The notes beneath the pieces were generated by a model. That model saw only the letters and a program-made list of their open reading frames with translations, was not told the origin of the DNA and did not search any database. Shown one piece after another: positions 1 to 8,669 of a stretch of 46,043 nt of DNA (position 1 is the stretch's first letter; each line of letters starts with the position of its first letter). The position numbers and the translations under genes were made by a program. The DNA lies in NCBI GenBank assembly GCA_002361335.1, contig DESS01000352.1, forward strand, positions 2,322-48,364. The letters are read 5' to 3'. The stretch is from Richelia sp. UBA3308. Its GTDB lineage: Bacteria > Cyanobacteriota > Cyanobacteriia > Cyanobacteriales > Nostocaceae.

Positions 1-103
1 AATATTCCTAAATATACAACTTAAATGCGTAACAGCTTAACTGAATCTTCCGTGAAATCACTTGTTTATTAAAACAGAATTAGTTAATCTAACTGCTAGT
101 TTA

Positions 104-126
104 TATAATAATACTTACATAAGGAG
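104..126 (+). promoter_or_regulatory. Candidate -10 box and ribosome binding site of the PEP-CTERM-like hydrolase
   Basis: A perfect TATAAT lies at 104-109 in an AT-rich leader, and AAGGAG lies at 121-126, nine bases before the GTG start at 136. No good -35 is visible. The strong RBS is the reason for accepting the GTG start. Confidence 0.45.
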
Positions 127-135
127 CAATCGGCG

Positions 136-1221
136 GTGACGAAGCTTAAAGCCTTATCAATAGCATCTGCTAGTGCAGCATTGATTGTTTCGGGTATGAC
201 GCAAACGGCTAAAGCAGCAAAGTTCAACCCAGCGCCTATTTATCAAGATTTCGGAAGCTACAGCACCACTATCTCTGGCAATAACGATTTAGGTGATATT
301 TACTTTCCTAAGGTTAGAGATTCAAACAATGCTAAAAATTCCTTTCCCGTTGCTTTGTTATTGCAAGGTGCCAATGTAGATAAATCAAGTTATTCTGAAT
401 ATGCCAGCATTGTAGCTCGCTATGGTTTTGTGGTAGTTGTACCAAATAGAGAGCGAGAAATTGCAGGATTTGGTGGAAAGGGGCTTTTTGCTGAAACTTC
501 CCAAATAGAAGATATTTTGGAGGAGATGAAAGTAGAAAATACTAATCTGACTTCACCGATAAAAGGCATTGTTGATACAGATAAATTAGCATTATTAGGT
601 CATTCTTTTGGCGGTGGTGTTGGATTATCTGCGATCGCAAATACTTGTATTCCACTTATATGTGAAGGTTCATTTGAGCAACCCGAGGAATTAGTTGCAG
701 GGGTGTTTTTTGGTACAAACCTCCGCAGACAACCTACAGATGAATTTATCCCCATCAACAATTCTGGAATTGCTACGGCACTATTACAAGGAACTAGCGA
801 AGGTGTAGCTCTTCCTTTCCGAGCGCAGAAAACCTACGATAATATTCAAAATCCTCCCAAAGCTTTAATTAGCATTTTAGGTGCAAATCACTACGGTATT
901 ACTAATAATAATAATCCTGATGGTCCATTTCCAGACCCTAATACACCAACAATACCTCAAGATGTAGCGGTAGAAACTGTTGCGCGTTGGAGTGGGTTAT
1001 TTTTACGTGCCAGCGTACTAGATGATAAACAAGCTTTTAATTATGTATATTTTACTGGTGATGCAAAAGATAAAAATGTAACAGTCATCAGTCAAGCGAA
1101 ACCAATTCCCGAAGCATCTTCTATATCCGGTTTGGCATTATTTAGTTTAGGTTTTGTGGTGTGGAAGAAAAAGAATAAAATTAAAAATTTAAATATCGAT
1201 AATTTTATGGGTAAAAAATAG
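136..1221 (+). CDS. Secreted alpha/beta hydrolase with PEP-CTERM-like C-terminus
   Basis: This is a 361-residue protein of the dienelactone hydrolase / PAF-acetylhydrolase / chlorophyllase-like branch of the alpha/beta hydrolases. An N-terminal signal peptide (about residues 1-27, ending AKA) is followed by a hydrolase fold. The nucleophile elbow GHSFGG is at 155-160 (Ser157), and a late His in the segment GANHYG is a likely catalytic partner. The C-terminus carries PIPEASS, a hydrophobic stretch and WKKK. This resembles a PEP-CTERM exosortase sorting signal, although about 16 residues follow the basic cluster, more than usual. The GTG start is backed by AAGGAG at 121-126. The substrate is unknown; export and envelope processing are inferred. 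It converges on the next gene over a shared hairpin. Confidence 0.8.
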   Translation: MTKLKALSIASASAALIVSGMTQTAKAAKFNPAPIYQDFGSYSTTISGNNDLGDIYFPKVRDSNNAKNSFPVALLLQGANVDKSSYSEYASIVARYGFVVVVPNREREIAGFGGKGLFAETSQIEDILEEMKVENTNLTSPIKGIVDTDKLALLGHSFGGGVGLSAIANTCIPLICEGSFEQPEELVAGVFFGTNLRRQPTDEFIPINNSGIATALLQGTSEGVALPFRAQKTYDNIQNPPKALISILGANHYGITNNNNPDGPFPDPNTPTIPQDVAVETVARWSGLFLRASVLDDKQAFNYVYFTGDAKDKNVTVISQAKPIPEASSISGLALFSLGFVVWKKKNKIKNLNIDNFMGKK

Positions 1222-1230
1222 ATATATCTG

Positions 1231-1271
1231 AAAAAAAATGTAGAGAAGCGATACCCTTGCCTCTCTACATT
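1231..1271 (-). terminator. Hairpin terminator between convergent genes
   Basis: A perfect 10-bp stem pairs 1237-1246 (AATGTAGAGA) with 1262-1271 (TCTCTACATT). On the minus strand the 3' arm runs into eight T (A-run at 1231-1238), so it fits an intrinsic terminator for the minus-strand gene ending at 1294 and may serve both genes. The TGTAGAGA arm also belongs to a hairpin type repeated at 20612 and 29442. Confidence 0.7.
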
Positions 1272-1293
1272 AGTATTTGATTTTTACAGGAAA

Positions 1294-2277
1294 TTATTTA
1301 CCCTGAATATTCAGATCCATCATTAATTTGGAAGTCATCAGAGTTTCTTCCAAAGTATTGATATTTTTACCAATATATTCACTATCAGCAAGCAAGGAAA
1401 GTTCAGAACTTACCGGCATTACTTTATCAAGCTGTATTCTAGCTTTTCCTTTTGCATTACCTTTAAATGATTGTAGAGTTAAAATACCATCTAAAGGTAA
1501 TCCAGGATAATCAATTACTTGAGATGATATTTCTTTTTGCTGTAAATTAACATTTAGAGTAGCAACACCATCTTTGATATTTACTAATTCATAAGTAGTA
1601 GTTTGTTTGAGATTAATACCGTTAATACTAACATCGGAATTAACCTGCCATTTTGCTCCTGTTCCCACTGCTTCTTGGGGAACTGGTGAAGATAATTGTT
1701 GTAAGGAATTGGATAATTGTTCTACAAGGAATTTGATATTTATATCTACTGTTTCTGGAATTATATAGCTAACTTTCTTGGCTCTACCTTGATTATCAAT
1801 GATAGCAGAACCTTTAAAGTTTTCTAATTGTTCTATTTGCTTGCTAATAACTTTGATTAATTGGGGACGGGTTTGAGCATCCCCTTGGATTTTGACATCA
1901 GAATATGCAATATCATAATGAATATCTCCATTTGGTTCTACCTTCGTAACAGTAGAATCTAAAGTAATAATATAAGCCGGTAATTTTGCTCTAGGCATTT
2001 TAAATTCACCAATGGACATTAAAGTGTCCTTATTTAAGGTGACATTTATAGTTTGTTTAGCACCTACTGCCGGTTTAAAACGTAATTCTTCTTTTGTGCC
2101 AGTTCCCGTACTAATAACTTCTAATTCCGGAATTTTTGCAGTTTTTATCTTAGTATTTTGCTTTTGAGTTTCAACAACTACAGGAGCCGTTTGAGCATTG
2201 ACACTATTTAACTTTGACTGCAATCCCCATCCGGCAAATACTAGAAAAATTGAACTAGCAACAAATATTTTTTTCAT
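1294..2277 (-). CDS. Secreted protein of unknown function (possibly DUF6263 family)
   Basis: A 327-residue protein starts at the ATG at 2277. The frame is open to a TTG at 2298, but the ATG gives a standard signal peptide (MKK, a hydrophobic core, then VNAQT near residue 28). The mature part alternates short hydrophobic and polar segments as in beta-rich periplasmic proteins. It contains a LRFKPAVGAKQTINVTLNK segment reminiscent of DUF6263 proteins. That family call is from memory and was not tested. No enzyme motif is visible. Export to the periplasm or outside is inferred from the signal peptide. It is a single-gene unit with a strong terminator. Confidence 0.75.
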   Translation of the reverse strand: MKKIFVASSIFLVFAGWGLQSKLNSVNAQTAPVVVETQKQNTKIKTAKIPELEVISTGTGTKEELRFKPAVGAKQTINVTLNKDTLMSIGEFKMPRAKLPAYIITLDSTVTKVEPNGDIHYDIAYSDVKIQGDAQTRPQLIKVISKQIEQLENFKGSAIIDNQGRAKKVSYIIPETVDINIKFLVEQLSNSLQQLSSPVPQEAVGTGAKWQVNSDVSINGINLKQTTTYELVNIKDGVATLNVNLQQKEISSQVIDYPGLPLDGILTLQSFKGNAKGKARIQLDKVMPVSSELSLLADSEYIGKNINTLEETLMTSKLMMDLNIQGK

Positions 2278-2700
2278 GAGTTTAATTGATGATTCCAATC
2301 TAATTACAACAATTTATTTGCAATTTTAAATATAAATTATAATGGCTGAAATTGAATATGCCACAATTAACTAGTTATATTAAATCCGTTGTCATCGGGA
2401 TTATATATATTTACAGCCTCGGAGCGCGGAAGTAACTACCTCGGGATGCAGAGTTTTTTTCGCGATTTTTTTTATCATTCCAATGTATCCGGAAAGGATA
2501 TTAAACATTGTAGGTTGAGAAAAATTATATCAAAGATCGCAAACTAAAAAATTCTAAACAGTGAAACCTCATTCAATTGACAATACAAAATATTTAAAAG
2601 TTCCCAAATTTTCCAATCATATAATCTAAAATATAAAATCGAATCTTGCTCAATCTTAAATTTTAATCCAAAATATAAAATATAAAATCGAAAAATAGAG
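2278..2700. other. Gene-free gap between divergent genes
   Basis: This AT-rich gap of about 420 bases separates divergently transcribed genes and should hold both promoters. It contains a short GC-rich patch (2416-2455, with CCTCGG repeated directly) followed by T-runs, and degenerate repeats of the type AATCTAAAATATAAAATCG at about 2624-2695, the last reaching the ribokinase start. No convincing coding frame was seen. Confidence 0.5.
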
Positions 2701-3627
2701 ATGAGTATTATTGTCTTCGGTAGCATTAATATAGACTTAGTAGCAACAGCACCTCATTTACCGATGAGTGGCGAAACCTTGTTAGGAAATGATTTTTTTA
2801 AAGCACCAGGTGGTAAAGGCGCAAATCAAGCAGTAGCACTCACTAAATTAGGCATTTCTACTGAAATTGTCGGACGTGTCGGCACACAAAGTTTTAGTGA
2901 GGAACTTATTAACTATCTACAAACAGCAGGAGTTAAAACAGATAACCTATTTCTCGATCAAACAGTAAGCTCCGGTGTGGCAATTATTATCGTAGATAAT
3001 GCCGGTGAAAATCAAATAGTCGTTATTCCCGGTGCCAATGGAAACGTCGATCGCCAAGATGTAGAAAGACTGTCACAGTTATTACCTGGAAAACAAGCAC
3101 TATTATTGCAATTAGAAATTCCCATACCAGCCGTAATTGCAGCAGCACAAGAAGCTCAAAAAGCAGGAGTAAAAGTAATTCTCGACCCCGCACCAGCACA
3201 ATCAGAGTTACCAGAACAACTTTATTCATTAGTAGATATTCTGACACCAAATCAAATTGAAGCAGCACAATTAGTAGGATTTCCAGTAAACACAGAAGAT
3301 TCCGCAAAAAAAGCAGCCGAGGTTTTATTACAAAAAGGTGTAAGATGTGCGATCGTTAAACTTGGTGCAAAAGGCGTTTATTGTTGTACGCCCTCAGAAA
3401 GTTTTTTTATGCCAGCATTTTCTGTGAAAACAGTAGACACCACAGCCGCAGGAGACGCTTTCAACGGCGGTTTAGCAGCAGCACTTTCCGAGGGACTTTC
3501 CTTACGTCAAGCTGTAATATGGGGTAGTGCCGCAGGTGCATTAGCAGCAACCAAATCCGGCGCACAACCTTCTCTACCTGATAGAAATGAATTCGATCAA
3601 TTTTTACGAGACAGAGTTATGAATTAG
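2701..3627 (+). CDS. rbsK: Ribokinase (PfkB family)
   Basis: A 308-residue sugar kinase that phosphorylates D-ribose to ribose-5-phosphate in the cytosol. The N-terminus SIIVFGSINIDLV is typical of ribokinases. PfkB signature 1 includes GGKGANQA at 37-44, and signature 2 reads DTTAAGDAFNGG at about 246-257 with catalytic Asp252. Full family length and both signatures make the call firm. The ATG at 2701 directly follows AT-rich repeats and no Shine-Dalgarno is evident. Cytosine deaminase and a nucleoside hydrolase lie downstream on the same strand, suggesting that ribose released from nucleosides is recovered here. Confidence 0.92.
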   Translation: MSIIVFGSINIDLVATAPHLPMSGETLLGNDFFKAPGGKGANQAVALTKLGISTEIVGRVGTQSFSEELINYLQTAGVKTDNLFLDQTVSSGVAIIIVDNAGENQIVVIPGANGNVDRQDVERLSQLLPGKQALLLQLEIPIPAVIAAAQEAQKAGVKVILDPAPAQSELPEQLYSLVDILTPNQIEAAQLVGFPVNTEDSAKKAAEVLLQKGVRCAIVKLGAKGVYCCTPSESFFMPAFSVKTVDTTAAGDAFNGGLAAALSEGLSLRQAVIWGSAAGALAATKSGAQPSLPDRNEFDQFLRDRVMN

Positions 3628-3680
3628 GAATTCCCTATGAGCCACTGTACTCAACCCAGCATCCACCTACACCCTATCTC

Positions 3681-3718
3681 TTGTGAGGCTATACAAACAA
3701 AGCCTGCCTACACAGGCT
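3681..3718. repeat. Dispersed repeat, GGCTATACAAACAAAGCC type
   Basis: The segment GGCTATACAAACAAAGCC followed by TGCCTACACAGGCTAA resembles 45211-45250 (AGCTACACAGACAAAACT, then CACCTACGTGGGTTTA). Both fit the degenerate intergenic repeats common in filamentous cyanobacteria. Confidence 0.5.
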
Positions 3719-3861
3719 AATAATCCTAATTTTTCGTTTTATTGAAAAAATATGATGTTTATTAAAAAATAAATTTATCAGTACTATTACTTTGGTGCAA
3801 GATTTGAGTTCTCAAGGATTATTAATATATCTAACTGCGATCGCAATGTGCGAGAATTACC

Positions 3862-3997
3862 TCAGAAAAACTCTGCGCCCCTCCGCGCTTCCCTCTGCGC
3901 TCCTTTGCGTTAAAAAAATATAATTCCCATGCCAACAGATTTAATATCAAACCTTGTGTTAAAAATATGACAATCTAAAATCTAAAATCTAAAATAG
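3862..3997. repeat. Intergenic low-complexity repeats upstream of codA
   Basis: 3862-3921 holds an irregular run of CTCTGCGC / CTCCGCGC / CCTTTGCGTT units ending in an A-run. A related run occurs at 10161-10212. From about 3970 to 3996 a heptamer TCTAAAA is repeated about three times, ending two bases before the codA ATG. The whole gap 3628-3998 shows no coding frame. Confidence 0.55.
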
Positions 3998-3998
3998 A

Positions 3999-5282
3999 AT
4001 GACCGAACATACTTATGATTTAATTCTACGTCGCGGTAAATTACTTTCATTTGATACAGATAAGCGCAAAATTCTAGATATTGGCATAAAAAATGGTCAA
4101 ATTACCGCAATAAAGCCTAATTTAAACCAATCTGCTCCTCAAGAAATCGATTTAGAAGAAAAATTAATTTCACCACCTTTTGTAGAGTCACACATTCATT
4201 TAGATTCAGTATTAACAGCAGGAGAGCCGCGTTGGAATCAAAGTGGTACCCTATTTGAAGGAATTCAAATTTGGGGCGATCGCAAAAAAACACTTTCCTT
4301 GGAAGATGTGACAAATCGCGCCCTAAATATGTTGAAAGAGCAAGCCGCTCAAGGTATATTATTCGTCAGAACCCATGTGGATGTCAGCGAACCACAATTA
4401 ATTGCCTTAAAAGCATTATTAGAATTGCGCGATCGCGTTAAAAATTGGATGACATTACAAGTCGTAGCATTTCCCCAAGATGGAATTTACTCCCATTCTC
4501 AAAACAAAACATTATTAGAAACAGCCCTAGAAATGGGTGCCGATGCAGTGGGAGGAATTCCCCATTATGAATTAACACGGGAAGATGGAGTGCGATCGAT
4601 AAAGCGAATATTTGAATTAGCAGAAAAATATAATCGTTTAATTGATATCCATTGCGACGAAATTGACGACGAGCAGTCGCGCTTTTTAGAAGTCGTCGCC
4701 GCCGCCGCTATTCATACACAAATTGGTAGTCGAGTCACAGCCAGCCATACCACTGCTTTTGGTTCCTATAATAATGCCTATGCCTTTAAATTAATGGGTT
4801 TTTTGCAACGCGCCCAAATTAATTTTATTGCCAACCCCTTGATTAACATTACTTTACAAGGACGAGCTGATAGCTATCCAAAACGCCGGGGAGTCACTAG
4901 AGTCAAAGAACTATGGCAAAATGGCTTAAACGTCAGTTTTGGTCACGATTGCGTTCAAGATCCTTGGTATAGTTTAGGCACGGGAAATATGTTAGATGTG
5001 GCTCATATGGGAGTACATATTTGTCATATGACAGGGCGCGAAGAAGTCAACACCTGTTATCAAATGGTGACAACCAATGCAGCCAAGACATTACACTTAG
5101 AAGAAAAATATGGTATCGAAGTTGGTAAACCCGCATCCCTAATTGTGTTAGATGCCAAGGATTATTATGATGCCATCCGTACTCGTAATAAACCCCGCTA
5201 CGTCATCTCCCAAGGCAAAATCATCGCTTCAACTACACCAGAATCAACTAATTTTTCATTGATTACAGCAGTTTTTAGATAA
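3999..5282 (+). CDS. codA: Cytosine deaminase (amidohydrolase superfamily)
   Basis: This 427-residue metal-dependent hydrolase matches the usual length of CodA and probably converts cytosine to uracil in pyrimidine salvage. Visible metal-site motifs are H65-x-H67 in ESHIHLDS, the segment HCDEIDDEQSRF in mid-protein and GHDCVQDPW later. The C-terminal GKPASLIVLDA strand is typical of amidohydrolases. The HCDEIDDE segment and the SLGTGNML region point to the cytosine deaminase/isoguanine deaminase group, so related aminohydrolase substrates remain possible. The start is the ATG at 3999. No terminator is visible directly downstream. Context with ribokinase and nucleoside hydrolase supports nucleoside/base salvage. 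Confidence 0.88.
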   Translation: MTEHTYDLILRRGKLLSFDTDKRKILDIGIKNGQITAIKPNLNQSAPQEIDLEEKLISPPFVESHIHLDSVLTAGEPRWNQSGTLFEGIQIWGDRKKTLSLEDVTNRALNMLKEQAAQGILFVRTHVDVSEPQLIALKALLELRDRVKNWMTLQVVAFPQDGIYSHSQNKTLLETALEMGADAVGGIPHYELTREDGVRSIKRIFELAEKYNRLIDIHCDEIDDEQSRFLEVVAAAAIHTQIGSRVTASHTTAFGSYNNAYAFKLMGFLQRAQINFIANPLINITLQGRADSYPKRRGVTRVKELWQNGLNVSFGHDCVQDPWYSLGTGNMLDVAHMGVHICHMTGREEVNTCYQMVTTNAAKTLHLEEKYGIEVGKPASLIVLDAKDYYDAIRTRNKPRYVISQGKIIASTTPESTNFSLITAVFR

Positions 5283-5482
5283 ATTAACTATAGCGCTATA
5301 TTTTAAAAATCATGTCGTACCTGAATGTGCCACCGTCACAGATAAAATTTGCGATCGATATATTTGTATTTGATTTGTATCAAGAATTCAGTGAAATAAT
5401 CCGAGTATAGGTATAGACTAGGTTGTCCGACAGCAAAACCCATCAATAACAGGTTTTTTTATATCTTACTCCCTTCCCGCAC

Positions 5483-5504
5483 AAAAAAGACCGATTTAAA
5501 TCGG
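5483..5504 (-). terminator. Palindrome plus T-run, minus-strand terminator-like
   Basis: The 14-bp palindrome CCGATTTAAATCGG at 5491-5504 is followed on the minus strand by TCTTTTTTG. The stop codon of the minus-strand open frame (5496-5498) lies inside it. The stem is short (5 bp with a TTAA loop), so strength is uncertain. Confidence 0.4.
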
Positions 5505-5771
5505 CTTAAACTCGTGAAAAACCGTCGAAATTAATAGGTAATCTTCTACCGGGAAAGCAGTAACATTAGTAAATATTACTATATTAGGAATGGCCGCAAC
5601 TGGCATATTTTCCTTTAGTGGTGCTTGTACACTGACTCCCAACTTAAGGTAATAATAAGGCAATGAGGGTACGCCACCACCTAAGTCTTGTGACAATTGC
5701 GGCCATTCCTGTATATATACAAGTATGATTTCTGGCTGTTTGTATGATTGATTATAAGTAGATAAATATTC
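5496..5771 (-). pseudogene. Possible gene remnant without a proper start
   Basis: A minus-strand frame of 91 codons is open from just after a TGA at 5772-5774 to the stop at 5496. It contains protein-like segments (EIILVYIQEWPQLSQDLGGG, then VPSLPYYYLKLGVSVQAP) and ends in a terminator-like palindrome. The only start-like codon is TTG at 5694-5696, which would cut off the well-formed EIILVYIQEWPQ part, so a 5'-truncated gene is plausible. I do not recognise the family. It could also be a chance frame. Confidence 0.3.
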
Positions 5772-5880
5772 TCAAGCTCAACTTTATGAATAATTAACAT
5801 TATTTGAAGCTTTGAGAGTTAGACATTTTGCAAAATCGAACTAATATTGAGCGGGTTTTTACAACTACACAAATCAAAAA

Positions 5881-6468
5881 ATGAAAATGAGAATATTGAA
5901 AGTGGCAGCATTAGCCTTAGTATTGATTCCAGGAAGTATCTTAGCTGCCTCTTGCCAGAATACATCTTCAGGTAACAACACCGATTCCAATGCAAAGAAT
6001 TGTATTACCGAGAAAGATGTCACCAATGCTCAACAGACATGGGCTAATGCCATTGTTGCCATTGGTAAGGCATTTAAGAATGGAGGAGATTACAAAGCAT
6101 TAGCAGCAGATACTGTTGATAAACTATATGGTTATGATGAGGGTACAGTTTTATTTAAACCTACAAAAGCTTCACAAGGGCAGTTTCGTTTAAAAGAAGA
6201 GCAAGCACTATCCTACTTTGTCAAAGGTATTGTTCCAGAAGATAATGGATTTGCCCTCCAACCTTGGAGTAAAGTCAGATTTGAAAACGCCGGAATCAGC
6301 ATTGGTTGTAGTGATGCCGTGACAATGGGAAATTACTATTTCACCGATGCTAATACTGGTAAAGAAACGAAAGTGGAATATACTTTTGGATACCGTAAAA
6401 ACAAACAGGGAAATTTGTTGATCGATTTACATCATTCCTCTTTACCATTTAATCCTACTCAAAAATAA
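5881..6468 (+). CDS. Secreted NTF2/SnoaL-like protein, copy 1
   Basis: A 195-residue exported protein with a signal peptide whose end, LAASC, looks like a weak lipobox, so it may be lipid-anchored. The mature domain (CITEKDVTNAQQTWANAIV, then VDKLYGYDEGTVLFKPTKA, KVRFENAGI, MGNYYFTD and HHSSLPFNP) has the layout of an NTF2-like/SnoaL-like fold related to CaMKII-association domains. I recall homologues labelled phosphoribosyl-AMP cyclohydrolase in databases; nothing in the sequence resembles HisI, so I would not use that name. The next gene is a close paralogue. A strong terminator follows. Function is unknown. Confidence 0.78.
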   Translation: MKMRILKVAALALVLIPGSILAASCQNTSSGNNTDSNAKNCITEKDVTNAQQTWANAIVAIGKAFKNGGDYKALAADTVDKLYGYDEGTVLFKPTKASQGQFRLKEEQALSYFVKGIVPEDNGFALQPWSKVRFENAGISIGCSDAVTMGNYYFTDANTGKETKVEYTFGYRKNKQGNLLIDLHHSSLPFNPTQK

Positions 6469-6514
6469 CTAAGGGATTTAATGGTAAATTTAATTCCACA
6501 TAAGTTATATTTTT

Positions 6515-6549
6515 AGCAGTTACGATCAATTCATAACTGCTATTTTTTT
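6515..6549 (+). terminator. Intrinsic terminator of NTF2-like copy 1
   Basis: A perfect 8-bp stem pairs AGCAGTTA (6515-6522) with TAACTGCT (6534-6541) around an 11-nt loop, followed by ATTTTTTTG. Its base resembles the terminator after the paralogue at 7514. Confidence 0.8.
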
Positions 6550-6900
6550 GTATTGTCTTTTGCTTTCCTATAAGGAATTTCCCTGCTTTTTACATAAAAT
6601 TATTGTTACATATCAAAAAAAACGATATTTAATAAGTCTTATTATTCACATCATTATCGTATATAAACACCGGAAATCACCAATGTTAATTTAGTAAAAA
6701 TTGACAATATTTTTAGTTATATTAATAACTTTTTATCGGAATTAAAAGGAATTTATACATGTTTTTCGTGGAGTTTATGAATATTATAAAATTCCAATTT
6801 ATGATATATTTAATATTAGTTTAAATGGTCAAAATTAGGCATTTTTTCCCATTGACCAAATTTAAGCAATTCGTTTCAGGGACACAAATATAAAGCAAGA
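6550..6900. other. AT-rich gap upstream of NTF2-like copy 2
   Basis: About 350 bases of very AT-rich sequence with no coding frame, no repeat and no clear regulatory motif that I can support. It presumably contains the promoter of the gene starting at 6901. Confidence 0.4.
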
Positions 6901-7488
6901 ATGAAACTATTTAAATTAGTCGGATTAGCTTCATTATTGACTACAGGAGGTATTTTGGCTGCCACTTACCTCCAGAATACAGCATTAGCTAGAAATGCAT
7001 ATTCACAAGCATCAGACAACTGTATTACCCGCCAAGACGTAATTGATGCACAAAAAACTTGGGGTGATGCCATTGTTGACATCGGTGAGGCAGAAAAGGA
7101 TGGAGAAGACTTTAATGCCTTAGCAGAAGAAACTGTAGATACATTATACGCTTATGATGAAGGTCATGTTTTATTTAAGCCAACAAAAGCTGCTCAAAAG
7201 CAATTTCGTCTAACAGAAGAAGATGCTTTATCCTACTTTGTTGGAGGAAATATTTCCGAAGATGAGGGGTTTGCTCTTCAACCTTGGAGTAAAGTGCGAT
7301 TTGAAAACGCAGCAATTAGTCTTGATTGTCATCGTGCTATGGCTATGGGGAACTATTATTTCACCGATGCTAATACCGGTAAAGAAACTAAAGTAGAGTA
7401 TACTTTCGGGTACATCCAAGACGAAGATGGAAATTTGCTTATAAATCAACAACATTCCTCTCTACCATTTAATCCAACAGAAGAATAA
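6901..7488 (+). CDS. Secreted NTF2/SnoaL-like protein, copy 2
   Basis: This 195-residue paralogue of the gene at 5881 has the same length. It shares the CIT..DV..AQ.TW segment, YAYDEGHVLFKPTKA, LSYFVGG, ALQPWSKVRFENA, a block MGNYYFTDANTGKETKVEYT and the ending HSSLPFNPT. It has a signal peptide, but the Cys near the cleavage site of copy 1 is missing (LAATYLQN), so copy 2 is probably a soluble periplasmic or secreted form. The mature region is richer in Asp/Glu than copy 1. The paralogues probably arose by tandem duplication that included the terminator. Ligand and function are unknown. Confidence 0.78.
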   Translation: MKLFKLVGLASLLTTGGILAATYLQNTALARNAYSQASDNCITRQDVIDAQKTWGDAIVDIGEAEKDGEDFNALAEETVDTLYAYDEGHVLFKPTKAAQKQFRLTEEDALSYFVGGNISEDEGFALQPWSKVRFENAAISLDCHRAMAMGNYYFTDANTGKETKVEYTFGYIQDEDGNLLINQQHSSLPFNPTEE

Positions 7489-7513
7489 TTTTAATTGAAA
7501 CTTTTTCTTCATC

Positions 7514-7542
7514 AGCAGCCCTTTCAAGTGCTGCTATTTTTT
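7514..7542 (+). terminator. Intrinsic terminator of NTF2-like copy 2
   Basis: The stem AGCAGC (7514-7519) / GCTGCT (7530-7535) encloses a 10-nt loop and is followed by ATTTTTTG. Confidence 0.75.
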
Positions 7543-7634
7543 GTATGAATGATGCTATTCCGATGTAGAGTTTGTAACAATGTTGAACAGATCCTATATG
7601 ATTAATATTTGGCTACTAGATTAGTAATCATGTG

Positions 7635-8558
7635 ATGTCAAAGCAACTCGTATTAATGGATCATGACGGCGGTGTGGATGATTATTTAGCAACAATGTTG
7701 CTGATGACAATGGATAACATCCAACCCCTTGGTATTGTAGTGACAGCCGCTGATTGTTATGCACAACCAGCAGTTAGCGCTACTCGTAAAATTCTCGATT
7801 TAATGGGATTTGATCATATTCCCGTAGCAGAAAGTAAAGTACGTGGCATTAATCCCTTTCCCTATCTTTACCGTCGCGATTCCTTTGTAGTCGATCATTT
7901 ACCCATACTTAATCAACAAGAAACTATTACTACACCTCTAGTTACAGAACCTGGTGAAGACTTCACCGTGAAAGTACTGGAATCAGTTCATGAACCCGTA
8001 ACAATAATGGCAACTGGTCCTTTAACAAATATTGCTACGGCGTTACAAAAAGCACCAGATATCGAAGCCAATATTCGACAAATTGTGTGGATGGGAGGTG
8101 CATTAAACGTACCCGGAAACATCGAGAAAAATTGGCAACCTGGGCAAGATGGTTCAGCAGAGTGGAATGCTTATTGGGATCCGATTTCAGTAGGGCGGGT
8201 ATGGGATACTCAAATTGAAATTATTATGTGTCCTTTAGATATTACTAATAACGTGCCGGTGACATCAGAAATTGTGCAACAAATGGGTAAACAAAGAAAC
8301 TATCCCATATCAGATTTAGCCGGACAATGTTATGCTTTAGTAATTTCCCAAGATTATTATTTTTGGGATGTATTAGCAACAGCTTATTTAGCACATCCAG
8401 AGTTTTTTCGATTAAAAAAAGTAGAAACAGAAATTATAACTGAAGGAAGGAGTCAAGGAAGAATAAAAATTGTACCTGGAGGGCGGAAAGTTTTTGTGAT
8501 GGACAAAGTTGATAAAGAAGCTTTTTATAACTATATTTTGCAACAGTGGCGAAGATGA
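7635..8558 (+). CDS. Inosine-uridine-type nucleoside hydrolase
   Basis: A 307-residue hydrolase that cleaves the N-glycosidic bond of ribonucleosides to base plus ribose. The calcium-binding N-terminal motif D-x-D-x-x-x-D-D is seen as DHDGGVDD at residues 9-16. MATGPLTNIATAL and IVWMGGALNVPGN are typical of the IunH/Rih family. Two starts are adjacent, GTG at 7632 and ATG at 7635; the ATG is preferred. No signal peptide, so cytosolic. Together with the upstream ribokinase and cytosine deaminase it forms a plausible nucleoside salvage set, although the genes are not tightly spaced. Substrate preference cannot be read from the sequence. Confidence 0.88.
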   Translation: MSKQLVLMDHDGGVDDYLATMLLMTMDNIQPLGIVVTAADCYAQPAVSATRKILDLMGFDHIPVAESKVRGINPFPYLYRRDSFVVDHLPILNQQETITTPLVTEPGEDFTVKVLESVHEPVTIMATGPLTNIATALQKAPDIEANIRQIVWMGGALNVPGNIEKNWQPGQDGSAEWNAYWDPISVGRVWDTQIEIIMCPLDITNNVPVTSEIVQQMGKQRNYPISDLAGQCYALVISQDYYFWDVLATAYLAHPEFFRLKKVETEIITEGRSQGRIKIVPGGRKVFVMDKVDKEAFYNYILQQWRR

Positions 8559-8669
8559 TCGATTGTCGGGATTTTAGATTGATTTTTGATTTTAGATTGA
8601 TTTTAGTTGATTTTTGATAGTCAGAGTTAACATTTAGGAGGGGGAGTAATCTCCCCATCTCCCATAAAA

